Shown here in pieces: positions 1 through 8,555 of a stretch of 14,589 bases of DNA. The position numbers were made by a program, and so were the translations under genes. How positions within the stretch are numbered: the first letter of the stretch is position 1; each line of letters begins with the position of its first letter. Location: positions 1-14,589 of the forward strand of contig MEQV01000249.1 in the NCBI GenBank assembly GCA_001770355.1, read 5' to 3'. The notes under the pieces are model-generated. The model did not search any database. It saw only the letters and a program-made list of their open reading frames with translations, and was not told the DNA's origin. This DNA comes from Betaproteobacteria bacterium RIFCSPLOWO2_02_FULL_62_17 (GTDB lineage Bacteria; Pseudomonadota; Gammaproteobacteria; Burkholderiales; SG8-39).

Positions 1-1747
1 TGACCGCATCGGCGCCGACGTGGTGCAGCAATGCGAGCAGCACACTGCCGCCGATCAGGAGCGGCGTGACGATGGTCAGTACGTCCCTGGTGCGCGCCCA
101 GGTTTCGGCGGCCAGGCTGCGCCATTCGGGCAACGCATATGCGGGGATGTCCTGCACCAGACCGGCTCCGGTTTCGCGGCCGCGCCGCGCCAGCAGCCGC
201 CCCAATACCGCGATCACGACGATGGACAGCGCAAAGATCACGAATACGCCGGTGACGCCGAGATACTTGCCGGCAAGCGCGAGAATGATCGCGGAACGCG
301 CCGAACACGGAACGAAGCTGATCAGCATCGAGGCAATCACGCGCTCGCGGCCGCTGCTGACCTTCGCCACGCCCGAGATCGCCGGAACATTGCAGCCCAG
401 GCCGAGCAGGAAGGGCACGGCCACCACGCCGTGCAGCCCGATCTGGTGAAATCCGCGATCGACGACGAAGGCGATGCGCTGCATGATGCCGACCTGTTCG
501 AGCACCACCAGCAGCAGCACCAGGGGAATCATGTAAGGCACGACGATGCCGACCAGGCCGATGAGGCCGTCGGCGACCGCGCGGGCGACCACGCCCGCGG
601 TCGACTGCGGCTGCCATGCGGCGACGGCATCGATCAGGCGCGCCGCGGTCATCGAGTCGAGCCAGATGCTGATCTCGAACACCACGAACAGCACGGCCGC
701 GAACACCGCGAGGCTGCCGATCAGCCCCCACTGCGGGTGCAGGAACAGTTCGTCGAGCCAGTAACGCCAGCCTCGCCCCTCATGGGGAGCACCCGCGCGC
801 GTGGCGGCCTCGAACAGGGTGGCGGCGCGGTGATGGCGGTCCGCGTGCAGTTCTTCATCCAGGGGGCGCGGGAGTTTGCGCGCGGCCTCCGCGCGCAATT
901 GTTCGAGATGCGGCAGCAGGTCCGGAAAATGCTGGCGCAGTTCGTCCTGAAAGTAAGGGTCGGCCGCGGCGAACTGCATCAGAAGATACGCATGCGGCAC
1001 GCGAAACGACGCTTGCGCCTGCGGCCGCGCAAGGACATTTCCCAGCGGCTGCAGGCTCTCGACAATATGCTTCGCTGGCGGCAGCGGCGCCGGGGAGGCG
1101 GGCGCGCGCGCGACCTCCACCGCGGCGGCAAACAGCGCGGCAATGCCCTGGCCCATGGTCGCGACGGTCGGCACCACCGGCACGCCGAGGAGCTTGGCGA
1201 GGGCCTTGACGTTGACGTGCAGCCCGTTGTTCCATGCCTCGTCGATCTTGTTGAGCGCGACCACCATCGGCCGGCCAAGCTGGCGCAGCTCCAGGGTGAG
1301 TTCCAGGTGGGACTCGAGGCTGCCCGCGTCGACCACCTGGATGATGATGTCCGGCGCGGCGAGCGGCGCGGGCGGGCCGGCCGGCTCGTGCGCCGACACC
1401 GGAGGCCGCTGGTCTCCCCATAGAAGATATTTCAAGGCGGCCAGATCGTCCTGCGCCAGATGATGGAGCGACAGGAGGCTGGGCACATCGACCACGCTGG
1501 CCTCGTCGAATCCGGCCTGCACCGTGCATTCCGCGTAGACGCGCTGCGTGCCGGCGAGCTTGCCGGTGCGCGGCGAGGTGCTCGACACGGCGCCGAACAG
1601 CGTGCTCTTTCCCGCATTCGGCATGCCCACCAGCGCAATGCGCAGGCGCCGCTTGCCGCGGAACAGGGGAGTGCGCAACGGGAAGGAAAATTGATTCATC
1701 GACGGGTTCATCTGGCGCGCGGACTGCGGCTTGCGGCATTTGTTCAT
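1..1747 (-). CDS. feoB: Ferrous iron transport protein B (FeoB), C-terminus cut by window edge
   Basis: FeoB is an inner-membrane Fe(2+) importer with an N-terminal cytosolic G domain and a polytopic permease domain. The minus frame is open from 1783 to the window edge and holds a P-loop GMPNAGKST (residues 41-49), a G3-like DVPS (87-90), G4 NKID (166-169), and hydrophobic segments from about residue 330 containing the family hallmarks GLGCNVPAISG (near 450) and FVPCSARSAII (near 478). About 582 codons are present; full FeoB is usually 600-770, so the last part is off-window. Candidate starts are ATG at 1747 (GGTGG nine bases upstream), 1711 and 1699; I chose 1747 without strong support. Odd points: G3 lacks the invariant Gly, a Pro/Ala-rich stretch (about 112-131) lies between G3 and G4, and no feoA is found directly upstream. 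The family call is firm; the G-domain activity is uncertain. Confidence 0.93.
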   Translation of the reverse strand, partial: MNKCRKPQSARQMNPSMNQFSFPLRTPLFRGKRRLRIALVGMPNAGKSTLFGAVSSTSPRTGKLAGTQRVYAECTVQAGFDEASVVDVPSLLSLHHLAQDDLAALKYLLWGDQRPPVSAHEPAGPPAPLAAPDIIIQVVDAGSLESHLELTLELRQLGRPMVVALNKIDEAWNNGLHVNVKALAKLLGVPVVPTVATMGQGIAALFAAAVEVARAPASPAPLPPAKHIVESLQPLGNVLARPQAQASFRVPHAYLLMQFAAADPYFQDELRQHFPDLLPHLEQLRAEAARKLPRPLDEELHADRHHRAATLFEAATRAGAPHEGRGWRYWLDELFLHPQWGLIGSLAVFAAVLFVVFEISIWLDSMTAARLIDAVAAWQPQSTAGVVARAVADGLIGLVGIVVPYMIPLVLLLVVLEQVGIMQRIAFVVDRGFHQIGLHGVVAVPFLLGLGCNVPAISGVAKVSSGRERVIASMLISFVPCSARSAIILALAGKYLGVTGVFVIFALSIVVIAVLGRLLARRGRETGAGLVQDIPAYALPEWRSLAAETWARTRDVLTIVTPLLIGGSVLLALLHHVGADAV

Positions 1748-1849
1748 GCCGTTTTGCCACCGGCCCGGGCCAGACACATTGCCTCAGGGTTTCCCTGCCT
1801 CTAAGCTACCATGAGATGTGCTCCGCCCCTGCCGGGGCGAACCCGGAAG

Positions 1850-1868
1850 TTTGACGATTATCAATCGA
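1850..1868 (-). promoter_or_regulatory. Weak Fur-box-like site upstream of feoB
   Basis: The minus-strand 19-mer TCGATTGATAATCGTCAAA matches the classical 19-bp Fur consensus at 11 positions, mostly in the central GATAATC. It lies about 100 bases upstream of the feoB start, where Fur control would be expected. Eleven of 19 is marginal in random DNA, so this is only a candidate. A GC hairpin (CGCCCC/GGGGCG, 1824-1839) lies between it and the gene. Confidence 0.25.
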
Positions 1869-1965
1869 AAGGCACGCTGCGCCCCGACTACATATCAACG
1901 TTTGCGAAGTGGTGAATAAGACGCGGCTCAGTCAGGTAAATGCGGTCCCTCTATACCGTACCTCG

Positions 1966-3123
1966 CTAGCGGGATTTTTCCGCGTCGGCGATCAATTTCA
2001 GCAGTTCGGCGGCCTGAGCGATGCCCTGCGCCTGCGCCCTGGTCGCCCAAAGCCGGGCTGCGGCGGTGTCGCGCGCGGTTCCCAGCCCGAATGCGAGCAG
2101 CCGCGCCAGGTTGAACTGCGCTGGCGCGAAACCGCTTTCGGCGCTCTTGCGGTACCAGCCAAGCGCCTGGGCAGGATCCTGCGAAAGGCCGCGCCCGGTC
2201 TCGAAAAACTCGCCGAGGTTGTTCTGCGCCGCGAAATCGCCCGCCTCGGCCGCGGACCGATACAGGCTTGAAGCCTGGGACAGGGATTGCGGGGTCCCCT
2301 CGCGCACGTATAGCCAGGCGAGCACGCTGATAGCGCTGACTCTGCCCTGCGCAGCGGCTGACTGCAGCCATCGTTTCGCGCATTGCGCATCGATGCTGGC
2401 AGCCTCGATGCAGGCCCGGCCCATTTTTTCCTCCGCCTCGGGGTTGCCTCCAATGGCCGCCTGCTCAAGCCATTGCCGCGCGCGTTTCGGGTCGGACTTG
2501 GCCACGCACTGCGAGGCGCGGTAGGCCGCATCAGTCTGTCCGGCACTGGCGGCCTTCGCAAAATAATCACAACTTCGCGCGGCATCCGCAGGCACGAGAA
2601 TGCCATCGGCGTAATACAGACCCAACGCCGCCTGCGCGCGCGCAGGCTCCTCGCGCACCAGTTGCGTGACCCGCCAGAACGTATCCGCGAGCGCGGTCTT
2701 GATCAGCGTTGCATAGGACGCGGCCACCTTGGCGCTGCCCAGCGATTCGGCCTTCAGGATCCGGTTGGCCGCTTCCACCGAAAGCAAGCCCAGATTTCGC
2801 CGCGCCGTTTCATCTTTGGGCGCAGTCTTCACAATATCGCGCTGCGCGGTGATCAGCCCCTCCAACTCGTCGCCGCTCAGCCTGGCGAGGTCGCCACCCG
2901 GAAGAGACACCGTGGGCTCCAGCGGATGCGCGGCCCGTGGCGGCGGCTTGGCTTGAACCTTTGGCGGGGGCGTCCCAAGTCGGGTTGCCGCCTTCAGGGT
3001 GGTGACAGATCCTTTGGATGGGTTCGCCTGCGGGCCGGCCCGCTTGCTATCGGTCTGCGAAGCACCTTGGGCGCAGGCCGCGCCCGCCAGCATTGCCGGA
3101 ATCAGAAAAACGAGCAGCCGCAT
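1966..3123 (-). CDS. Exported Sel1-like repeat protein
   Basis: This 385-residue protein begins with a signal peptide (MRLLVFLIPAMLAGAACA, likely cleavage ACA|Q), then a Pro/Lys-rich low-complexity linker to about residue 70. An alpha-helical domain follows, with about five to six Sel1-type TPR repeats; the clearest are near the C-terminus (AQNNLGEFFETGRGL, then AQALGWYRKSAESG, then AQFNLARLLAFGLG). Sel1 repeats are protein-protein scaffolds of about 36 residues; in bacteria they occur in envelope, motility and virulence adaptor proteins. The start at 3123 is chosen because the signal peptide begins there; an in-frame ATG at 3162 would add 13 residues, and the longer reading from 3327 would bury the signal. 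The gene is transcribed toward feoB, 218 bases away, and diverges from the transporter operon. Export is inferred; the partner is unknown. Confidence 0.85.
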   Translation of the reverse strand: MRLLVFLIPAMLAGAACAQGASQTDSKRAGPQANPSKGSVTTLKAATRLGTPPPKVQAKPPPRAAHPLEPTVSLPGGDLARLSGDELEGLITAQRDIVKTAPKDETARRNLGLLSVEAANRILKAESLGSAKVAASYATLIKTALADTFWRVTQLVREEPARAQAALGLYYADGILVPADAARSCDYFAKAASAGQTDAAYRASQCVAKSDPKRARQWLEQAAIGGNPEAEEKMGRACIEAASIDAQCAKRWLQSAAAQGRVSAISVLAWLYVREGTPQSLSQASSLYRSAAEAGDFAAQNNLGEFFETGRGLSQDPAQALGWYRKSAESGFAPAQFNLARLLAFGLGTARDTAAARLWATRAQAQGIAQAAELLKLIADAEKSR

Positions 3124-3248
3124 CGCTGCTGCCCTATGAAGCCTGCCCTGCAGCCAGACCATCGATTGCCCCGGAAGCAAACACCGCTTCAGCTTGGAAC
3201 ATTTCACGCCCCATATCAAGTGGCACGCTGCCGCCCGGGAGCGAAATG

Positions 3249-3262
3249 CGGCATCTATGCCG
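3249..3262. promoter_or_regulatory. 14-bp palindrome in the divergent promoter region
   Basis: CGGCATCTATGCCG is a 6+2+6 perfect inverted repeat in the 195-base gap between the Sel1 gene and the transporter operon. A -10-like TACTAT follows at 3276-3281 and the operon's first ATG is at 3319. Position and symmetry fit an operator for a dimeric regulator, but no regulator gene is adjacent and a clear -35 is not visible. Confidence 0.3.
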
Positions 3263-3318
3263 GGCCGGGTAAACGTACTATCCTTGGCGCCCGTTTCCCG
3301 GCTATGGAGGAAGAACCC

Positions 3319-4362
3319 ATGAAACACCTGCGCAGTGTATGGCCATTGCTTGTTGGCGGAGCCGTGGGCCTGGCTTTAGCATCGACCTGGGTGTCGGCCC
3401 AATCCGAATGGGCCAAGCGACCCGCGGTACAGCAACTTTACGAGAAAGCGAAAGCGGAAAAGGAAGTCGCGCTGTTTGTTCCCAATGCGCGCGAGTCCGA
3501 CTGGATGGCCAAGGCGTTCTCCGAGCGCTTCCCGGGCATTGCGGTGAAGGCCAGCGCGGATCCGCAGTACTCGACGCGCCTCATTACCGAAGCGCGCGCC
3601 GGCCGTTATTCCGCCGACGTCCTCAGCCATTCGCTGGGCGGCCTGATCGAGATGCAAAAGCGCGACCTGCTGGGAAACATGGATTGGTCCAGTTTCGATG
3701 TGCGCGGCAGCAACGTCGTGCTGGGGGGCCTGGCTGCCACAACGCACAACTTCGTCTACACCATTATCTACGCCAGGGACAAGGTCGACGCCATGGACCT
3801 GCCCAGGAAATGGACCGACCTGATCGAGCCGAAATGGAAGGGCAGGATGGTGACCCAGGCTTTCCTGCTGCCGCGACTGATGGGTTTTCTGGCCCTGGAA
3901 TGGGGGCCGCAGGAAACTGAAAAATGGGGGCGCGCGCTGATCGAGCAGCAAGGCACGCTGGTGGTGAACAGCAACTCCGAGCGTTATCTCAGGACCGGCG
4001 AGCGCGTTCTAGCGGTCGCTGAAAACGTCGCCACTTCCTACCAGCACAAGAGAAACGGGATCAACGTCGATTTCCTGGTCATGGATCTGGTGCCGGCAAC
4101 GCAGTTCATTGTCGCCATCACCAAGAATGCGCCGCACCCGAATGCCGCGCGCCTGCTCGCCGGCTGGTACGCCTCGGATGAGGGCAAGGCGCTCTCCGAG
4201 AAGTTGAACAACGAATCCGATCTGCGGCCCGGCTCGCGCGGCACGCTGTTCAAGCGCGTCAACGACAACCAGTCGAAGATCCTGCTCGAGGACGCGAGCA
4301 CCATGGCCAAGCGAGCCGAGTACTACAAGCAGTTCTCCGGGTTCATCCGCGGCACCGAGTAG
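3319..4362 (+). CDS. Periplasmic solute-binding protein of a Fe(3+)/thiamine-type ABC importer
   Basis: This is a 347-residue extracytoplasmic binding protein of the type II fold group (SBP_bac_6-like; the FbpA/AfuA/thiamine/phosphonate relatives). A Sec signal peptide is visible (basic start MKHLR, hydrophobic 9-24, cleavage VSA|Q near residue 27). Family-like segments follow, such as YSADVLSHS (about 101-109) and DLPRKWTDLIEPKWKGRM in the middle. The start is fixed by a strong GGAGG at 3306-3310, eight bases before the ATG; the same frame is open back to 2383, but that part is antisense to the Sel1 gene and follows no signal peptide. It is the first gene of a five-gene run. I do not see the paired iron-binding tyrosines of FbpA at the usual place (a YY occurs only near the C-terminus), so iron as ligand is not established. 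Context with an oxygenase favours an organic ligand. Confidence 0.88.
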   Translation: MKHLRSVWPLLVGGAVGLALASTWVSAQSEWAKRPAVQQLYEKAKAEKEVALFVPNARESDWMAKAFSERFPGIAVKASADPQYSTRLITEARAGRYSADVLSHSLGGLIEMQKRDLLGNMDWSSFDVRGSNVVLGGLAATTHNFVYTIIYARDKVDAMDLPRKWTDLIEPKWKGRMVTQAFLLPRLMGFLALEWGPQETEKWGRALIEQQGTLVVNSNSERYLRTGERVLAVAENVATSYQHKRNGINVDFLVMDLVPATQFIVAITKNAPHPNAARLLAGWYASDEGKALSEKLNNESDLRPGSRGTLFKRVNDNQSKILLEDASTMAKRAEYYKQFSGFIRGTE

Positions 4363-4385
4363 CACCGGGTAAGGCACAGCCAGCG

Positions 4386-6161
4386 ATGTCGGTTCCTTCC
4401 CAGGCTGCCGGCGCGCTCGTCGGCCCGGCCTTGCTAGGCAAGCGCGCGCGTGGCCGGGCGAGCGCCCTGGGCCTCACCGGCCGCATCGTCATTGGGATTG
4501 GCGTTGCGATAGCCATTTACCTGATCGCAGCGCCCCTGCTGATGCTGCTCACCGCGGCGCTGCGCGGCCCGCAGGACCTGTTGCCTTTCGAGCCCGGCGC
4601 GCAATGGACTCTTTCCAATCTCTCGGTCTATGCCGAACCCGGTCTGTGGCGTACCGTCATCCCCAATACCCTGATCTTCGCCGCGGGCGCGGTGAGTCTC
4701 ACCTTCGTCGTGGCCTTCACGCTGGCCTGGCTGGTGGAGCGTACCGATCTGCCCGCGCGCAACGCGGTGTTTACCCTGGTGCTGTTTCCGTTGCTGGTGC
4801 CGGGCGTGGTGCTGGCGATTGCCTGGTCGTTCCTGCTTGCGCCCAACACCGGCTGGGTGAATCTCGCGCTGCGCGCCATGTTGGGCCTGCAGGGCAGCGG
4901 GCCGCTCAATATCTTCAGCATGGGCGGGCTGATATTCGCGCAGGGCATGGCGCAGGTGCCGTTTGTGTTTCTGCTGCTCACCGCGGCGCTGCGCTCGATG
5001 AACCCCGCGCTGGAGGAGGCGAGCAGCGCCTCGGGCGCGAGCCCCTTTACCACCTTTCGCAAAATCACGCTGCGCGTGCTGGCCCCGGGCCTGCTCGCGC
5101 CGCTGATCCTGTCGGCGCTGATCACGCTGGAACAGTTCGAAATGCCGCTGCTGATCGGGCTGCCCGGGCGCACCATGGTGTTTTCGACGCGTATCTTCTA
5201 CGAGCTGAATCCCGATACCGACCTGCCTGCCTACGGACGCGCCGCGGCGCTGGCGCTGCCATTCCTGCTCGGCGGCATGGTCCTGTTGTATCTTTATAAC
5301 CTGGCGATTCGCAGTGCCGACCGCTTCGTTACCGTAACCGGCAAAGGTTTCCGGCCGACGCGCTTCAAGCTCGGCGCCTGGAAATGGCCCGGGATCCTGC
5401 TGGTGCTGGCTTACGGCCTGATCGCCGCGATCCTGCCCGCGGTGGTGTTGCTGTGGGCGAGTCTGTTCGGCTACGGCGCGGACCTGCCCACGCTTGCCTC
5501 GATCGACTTCAAAAGCTATAAGGAGCTGTTCGCGAGCAGCAAGTTCTGGATCGCGGTGCGCAATACCTTCGTGGTCGCCGGGGCGAGCGCGGCGCTGGTG
5601 ACCGTGATCGGCGCACTGGTCTCATGGACGGTGCTGCGCACGCGCATGCGCGGGCGCGGCGTGCTCGATTTCATCAGTTTTATTTCGCTGGGAATTCCCT
5701 CGGTGATCGCCGGCCTGGCCTGCCTGTTGCTGTATGCATCCTTGCCCTTGGGTCTCTACGGCACGGTGATGCTGCTGATCGTGGCCTATTCCTACCGGCT
5801 CGCGGTGACCACGCGGCTGTCGCGCGCGGCCCTGATGCAGATACATGCCGAACTGGAGGAAGCTTCCTACATGTCCGGTGGCGCCTGGCTGACGACACTG
5901 AGGCGCGTGGTGCTGCCCTTGTTGAGTCCGGCGCTGCTGTCGAGTTTTCTGCTGCTGTTCATCATCGGCTTTCGCGAGTTTACCCTGCCCACCATCCTGC
6001 AATCGGAGGACAACGTGGTGATCAGCGTGATCATGTGGCATTTTTTTGCGTCGAACAGGATTCCGCAGGCCGCGGCGGTGGGCACGCTGATCATTGTTTT
6101 CGTCGCGCCGGTGATCTTCATCATGCGGCGCCTGTTGCAGCGCCAGGATGATGCCGCATGA
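4386..6161 (+). CDS. ABC importer permease, two fused membrane halves
   Basis: This 591-residue inner-membrane protein is built as a tandem duplication of the binding-protein-dependent permease domain, as in FbpB/AfuB/ThiP. Hydrophobic segments recur across both halves (about twelve in all). Each half carries an EAA coupling loop that docks to the ATPase: EEASSASGASPF (about 210-221) and EEASYMSGGAWL (about 491-502), each followed by a conserved basic/hydrophobic stretch. It starts 23 bases after the binding-protein stop, with GGTAAGG about 11 bases upstream of the ATG. Its end lies 25 bases before (or, with the alternative ATPase start, 14 bases inside) the next gene, so translational coupling is likely. 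The family is secure; the transported compound is not shown by the sequence. Confidence 0.93.
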   Translation: MSVPSQAAGALVGPALLGKRARGRASALGLTGRIVIGIGVAIAIYLIAAPLLMLLTAALRGPQDLLPFEPGAQWTLSNLSVYAEPGLWRTVIPNTLIFAAGAVSLTFVVAFTLAWLVERTDLPARNAVFTLVLFPLLVPGVVLAIAWSFLLAPNTGWVNLALRAMLGLQGSGPLNIFSMGGLIFAQGMAQVPFVFLLLTAALRSMNPALEEASSASGASPFTTFRKITLRVLAPGLLAPLILSALITLEQFEMPLLIGLPGRTMVFSTRIFYELNPDTDLPAYGRAAALALPFLLGGMVLLYLYNLAIRSADRFVTVTGKGFRPTRFKLGAWKWPGILLVLAYGLIAAILPAVVLLWASLFGYGADLPTLASIDFKSYKELFASSKFWIAVRNTFVVAGASAALVTVIGALVSWTVLRTRMRGRGVLDFISFISLGIPSVIAGLACLLLYASLPLGLYGTVMLLIVAYSYRLAVTTRLSRAALMQIHAELEEASYMSGGAWLTTLRRVVLPLLSPALLSSFLLLFIIGFREFTLPTILQSEDNVVISVIMWHFFASNRIPQAAAVGTLIIVFVAPVIFIMRRLLQRQDDAA

Positions 6162-6186
6162 AAACCAACGCCGCGACCGGGACGCC

Positions 6187-7299
6187 ATGCTGAAAGTCGA
6201 ACAACTCGCGAAGGCCTACGAAACCCGCAACGGCCTGGTGCAGGCGGTAAATAGCATCAGTTTCGAAGTTCCGCAGGGCGAGTTTTTCACGCTGCTCGGT
6301 CCCAGCGGCTGCGGCAAGACCACGACCTTGCGCTGCATTGCCGGCCTCGAAGAACCCGACGGCGGCCGCATCAGCATTGACGCTCGGGTGGTGGCCGATC
6401 CCGGCGCCAACAATTTTCATGTGCCCGCCTACGAGCGCGACATCGGCATGGTGTTTCAGTCCTATGCCATCTGGCCGCACATGGACGTCTTCGAGAATGT
6501 CGCCTACCCGCTGCGGGTGCGCAAGCCCCGGCCCGGCAGAGATGAAATTCGCGATCGCGTTCTGGATGCGTTGCGGCACGTCGGCATGGAGTCGATGGCC
6601 GATCGTCCCGCCACCCGGCTCTCCTGCGGTCAGCAGCAGCGCGTGGCCTTCGCGCGCGCGCTGGTGCGCCACCCCAAGTTGCTGCTGCTCGATGAGCCGC
6701 TGTCCAACCTGGATGCGAAGCTGCGCGAGCAGATGCGCTTTGAGCTGCAGGAACTGGTCGAACGCGTGGCGATCACCACCATCTATGTCACCCACGACCA
6801 GGCCGAGGCGCTGGCGATGTCGGACACGGTGGCGGTGATGCATGACGGACACATTGCCCAAAGCGGTCCGCCGCGCGAGGTCTACCTTAACCCGAGCGAC
6901 GAATTCGTGGCGTCGTTCCTGGGCGCGGCCAATATCGTCATGGCCAAGGTCGCCGCGCGGCAGGGCCGGGAGGGCCGGTTTGAAATTGACGGCGGCGGCG
7001 CCAGCCTGATCCTGCCGCTGCCCGATGGCATGGCCGATGGGCAAAGCGTCACCCTCGTCTTCCGGCCCGAGGACACCGCCATCGTCATGGCGCCGGCCGA
7101 TAATGCCCTGCCCTGCACCATCGAACGCTTGAGCTTCCAGGGCGGCCTTACCGAATGCCATGTGCGCGTGGGTAGCACGGTGCTGCGCTCGATGCTGCAC
7201 GGTACAGAACATGTCGAGCGGGGCGCGGGCGCATGGCTCCGCGTCAATCCCAAGCGGTGTCTGGTGTTTCCGGCGCGAGCCAAATTCGCCATAAAATAG
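6187..7299 (+). CDS. ABC importer ATPase
   Basis: This 370-residue nucleotide-binding subunit energises the preceding permease. Visible motifs are Walker A GPSGCGKTT (38-46), Q-loop Q91 in MVFQSY, signature LSCGQ (145-149), Walker B LLLLDE (165-170) and H-loop H203 in VTHDQAEA. A C-terminal regulatory, TOBE/OB-like region runs from about 240 to 370 (RPEDTAIV). Length and order fit the FbpC/PotA/UgpC group. The signature motif has Cys in place of the usual second Gly (LSGGQ). The start at 6187 gives the standard family N-terminus MLKVEQL; in-frame ATGs at 6148 and 6151 overlap the permease stop and would add 12-13 residues without conserved character. It ends 25 bases before the oxygenase gene, which supports one transcript for import and oxidation. 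Confidence 0.93.
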   Translation: MLKVEQLAKAYETRNGLVQAVNSISFEVPQGEFFTLLGPSGCGKTTTLRCIAGLEEPDGGRISIDARVVADPGANNFHVPAYERDIGMVFQSYAIWPHMDVFENVAYPLRVRKPRPGRDEIRDRVLDALRHVGMESMADRPATRLSCGQQQRVAFARALVRHPKLLLLDEPLSNLDAKLREQMRFELQELVERVAITTIYVTHDQAEALAMSDTVAVMHDGHIAQSGPPREVYLNPSDEFVASFLGAANIVMAKVAARQGREGRFEIDGGGASLILPLPDGMADGQSVTLVFRPEDTAIVMAPADNALPCTIERLSFQGGLTECHVRVGSTVLRSMLHGTEHVERGAGAWLRVNPKRCLVFPARAKFAIK

Positions 7300-7324
7300 C
7301 CACCCTTCAGTACGCGGCGCAATC

Positions 7325-8542
7325 ATGGACCAGACAGCACCGGGCATTAGAAATACCGGAAAAAATCCCGACGGCAGCAATTACGGCCGCGGACCGCTCA
7401 CCTGGGACGCGGAGATATCCGAGGTCGGGGCGGGCACGCCTTGCGGTGAATTCATGCGCCGTTACTGGCATCCCATCGGCGTTTCGGCCAAACTCGGCAC
7501 GCGCCCGCAAAATGTGCGCCTGCTGGGCGAGGATCTCATTTTGTTTCGCGACGGCAAGGGCCGGCCGGGATTGCTCTATCCACGCTGCGCGCACCGCGGC
7601 ACCACGCTTTACTACGGCAAGGTCGATGATCGCGGTATCCGCTGCTGCTATCACGGCTGGCAGTTCGACGTCCAAGGGCGCTGCATCGACCAGCCCTGCG
7701 AACCGCAGGGCGGCTTACACAAGGATCATGTGCGCCAGCCCTGGTATCCGGTGCAGGATCTTTACGGCCTGGTATGGGCCTATATGGGGCCGCCCGAAAA
7801 GCAGCCGCAGATCCAACGCTGGGATGTATTCGAGGATATCCCCGCCGGCGAGAAGATTGTTTCGGTCGGTTCGAGTTTTGGCGCGGGCGGCGACGACAGC
7901 GTCGAGATCGTCCCCTGCAACTGGCTGCAGGACTGGGAGAACATCATGGACCCGTTCCATATCCCGATACTGCACACCAGTTTTTCAGGCGTCCAGTTCG
8001 TGCCGGAGATGGGCATCATGCCCGAAGTGACCTGGGATTATCACGACCTGGGCATGCGCTACACCGCCTACCGCAAGCTCGATGACGGCCGCGAAATGGA
8101 CCGCGTCACGCTGGCCCTGTTTCCGCACGTGCGCATCGTGCCCGACGTGCGCCTGCTGGGCGGTCCGACCCAATCGATCGGCTGGGTGGTGCCGGTGGAC
8201 GACACGCATTTCCGCCTGTTCCATGCCATGCGCGTTCCGCAGGACTGGAAAGGCAGGGTGTCCACCCGCGCCAGGAACTGGTCGGAGCTGAGCGAACCGG
8301 AACACCAGGATTTTCCCGGCGATTGGGAAGCCCAGGTCGGGCAGGGTCCGATCAGTTTTCATTCCGAGGAAAACCTCGCCACCAGCGACAAGGGCGTGGT
8401 GATGCTGCGACGGCTGCTCAGGCGCCAGATACAGATCGTGCGGGATGGCGGCGACCCGATCGGGGTCGTCTTCGACCCGGCCAGGGCCGTGAACAAGGTT
8501 GACGCGGGCAATTTTTACAGAGAGAGCGGGGTCTCCGCGTGA
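7325..8542 (+). CDS. Rieske non-haem iron oxygenase, large subunit (phthalate/vanillate-type)
   Basis: The 405-residue terminal oxygenase accepts electrons from the reductase encoded next and would insert oxygen into, or demethylate, an aromatic or related acid. The Rieske [2Fe-2S] ligands are C88/H90 (in RCAHRG) and C107/H110 (in CCYHGW). The mononuclear iron site shows the bridging Asp and two His in MDPFHIPILH (D209, H212, H217) with exactly the D-x2-H-x4-H spacing of the family; the third carboxylate ligand cannot be assigned by eye. The N-terminal FMRRYWHPIGVSAKL resembles the phthalate 4,5-dioxygenase group, which uses a homomeric oxygenase and a one-component reductase. No small (beta) subunit is present, in keeping with that group. 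No Shine-Dalgarno is obvious before the ATG. The substrate is unknown. Confidence 0.93.
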   Translation: MDQTAPGIRNTGKNPDGSNYGRGPLTWDAEISEVGAGTPCGEFMRRYWHPIGVSAKLGTRPQNVRLLGEDLILFRDGKGRPGLLYPRCAHRGTTLYYGKVDDRGIRCCYHGWQFDVQGRCIDQPCEPQGGLHKDHVRQPWYPVQDLYGLVWAYMGPPEKQPQIQRWDVFEDIPAGEKIVSVGSSFGAGGDDSVEIVPCNWLQDWENIMDPFHIPILHTSFSGVQFVPEMGIMPEVTWDYHDLGMRYTAYRKLDDGREMDRVTLALFPHVRIVPDVRLLGGPTQSIGWVVPVDDTHFRLFHAMRVPQDWKGRVSTRARNWSELSEPEHQDFPGDWEAQVGQGPISFHSEENLATSDKGVVMLRRLLRRQIQIVRDGGDPIGVVFDPARAVNKVDAGNFYRESGVSA

Positions 8543-8555
8543 ACGCAGACAGTCG

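Noticed and set aside
20..1423. 467-codon open frame on the plus strand
   Set aside because: It is antisense to feoB, has low-complexity Arg/His/Gln-rich content and no family motifs; a product of high GC and the codon use of the real gene.
855..1760. 301-codon minus-strand frame over the feoB 5' part
   Set aside because: Its translation is Arg/Ala/Pro-rich and featureless, while another minus frame carries the FeoB P-loop, NKID and GCNVPA motifs and runs off the window.
2383..3318. Upstream extension of the solute-binding protein frame
   Set aside because: It is antisense to the Sel1 gene, and the signal peptide plus strong GGAGG place the true start at 3319.
3124..3327. Extended N-terminus of the Sel1 protein
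   Set aside because: A typical signal peptide starts at 3123; the extension would put 68 non-conserved residues before it.
6121..7380. 419-codon minus frame opposite the ATPase
   Set aside because: Shadow frame without motifs; the plus strand has all ABC ATPase motifs.
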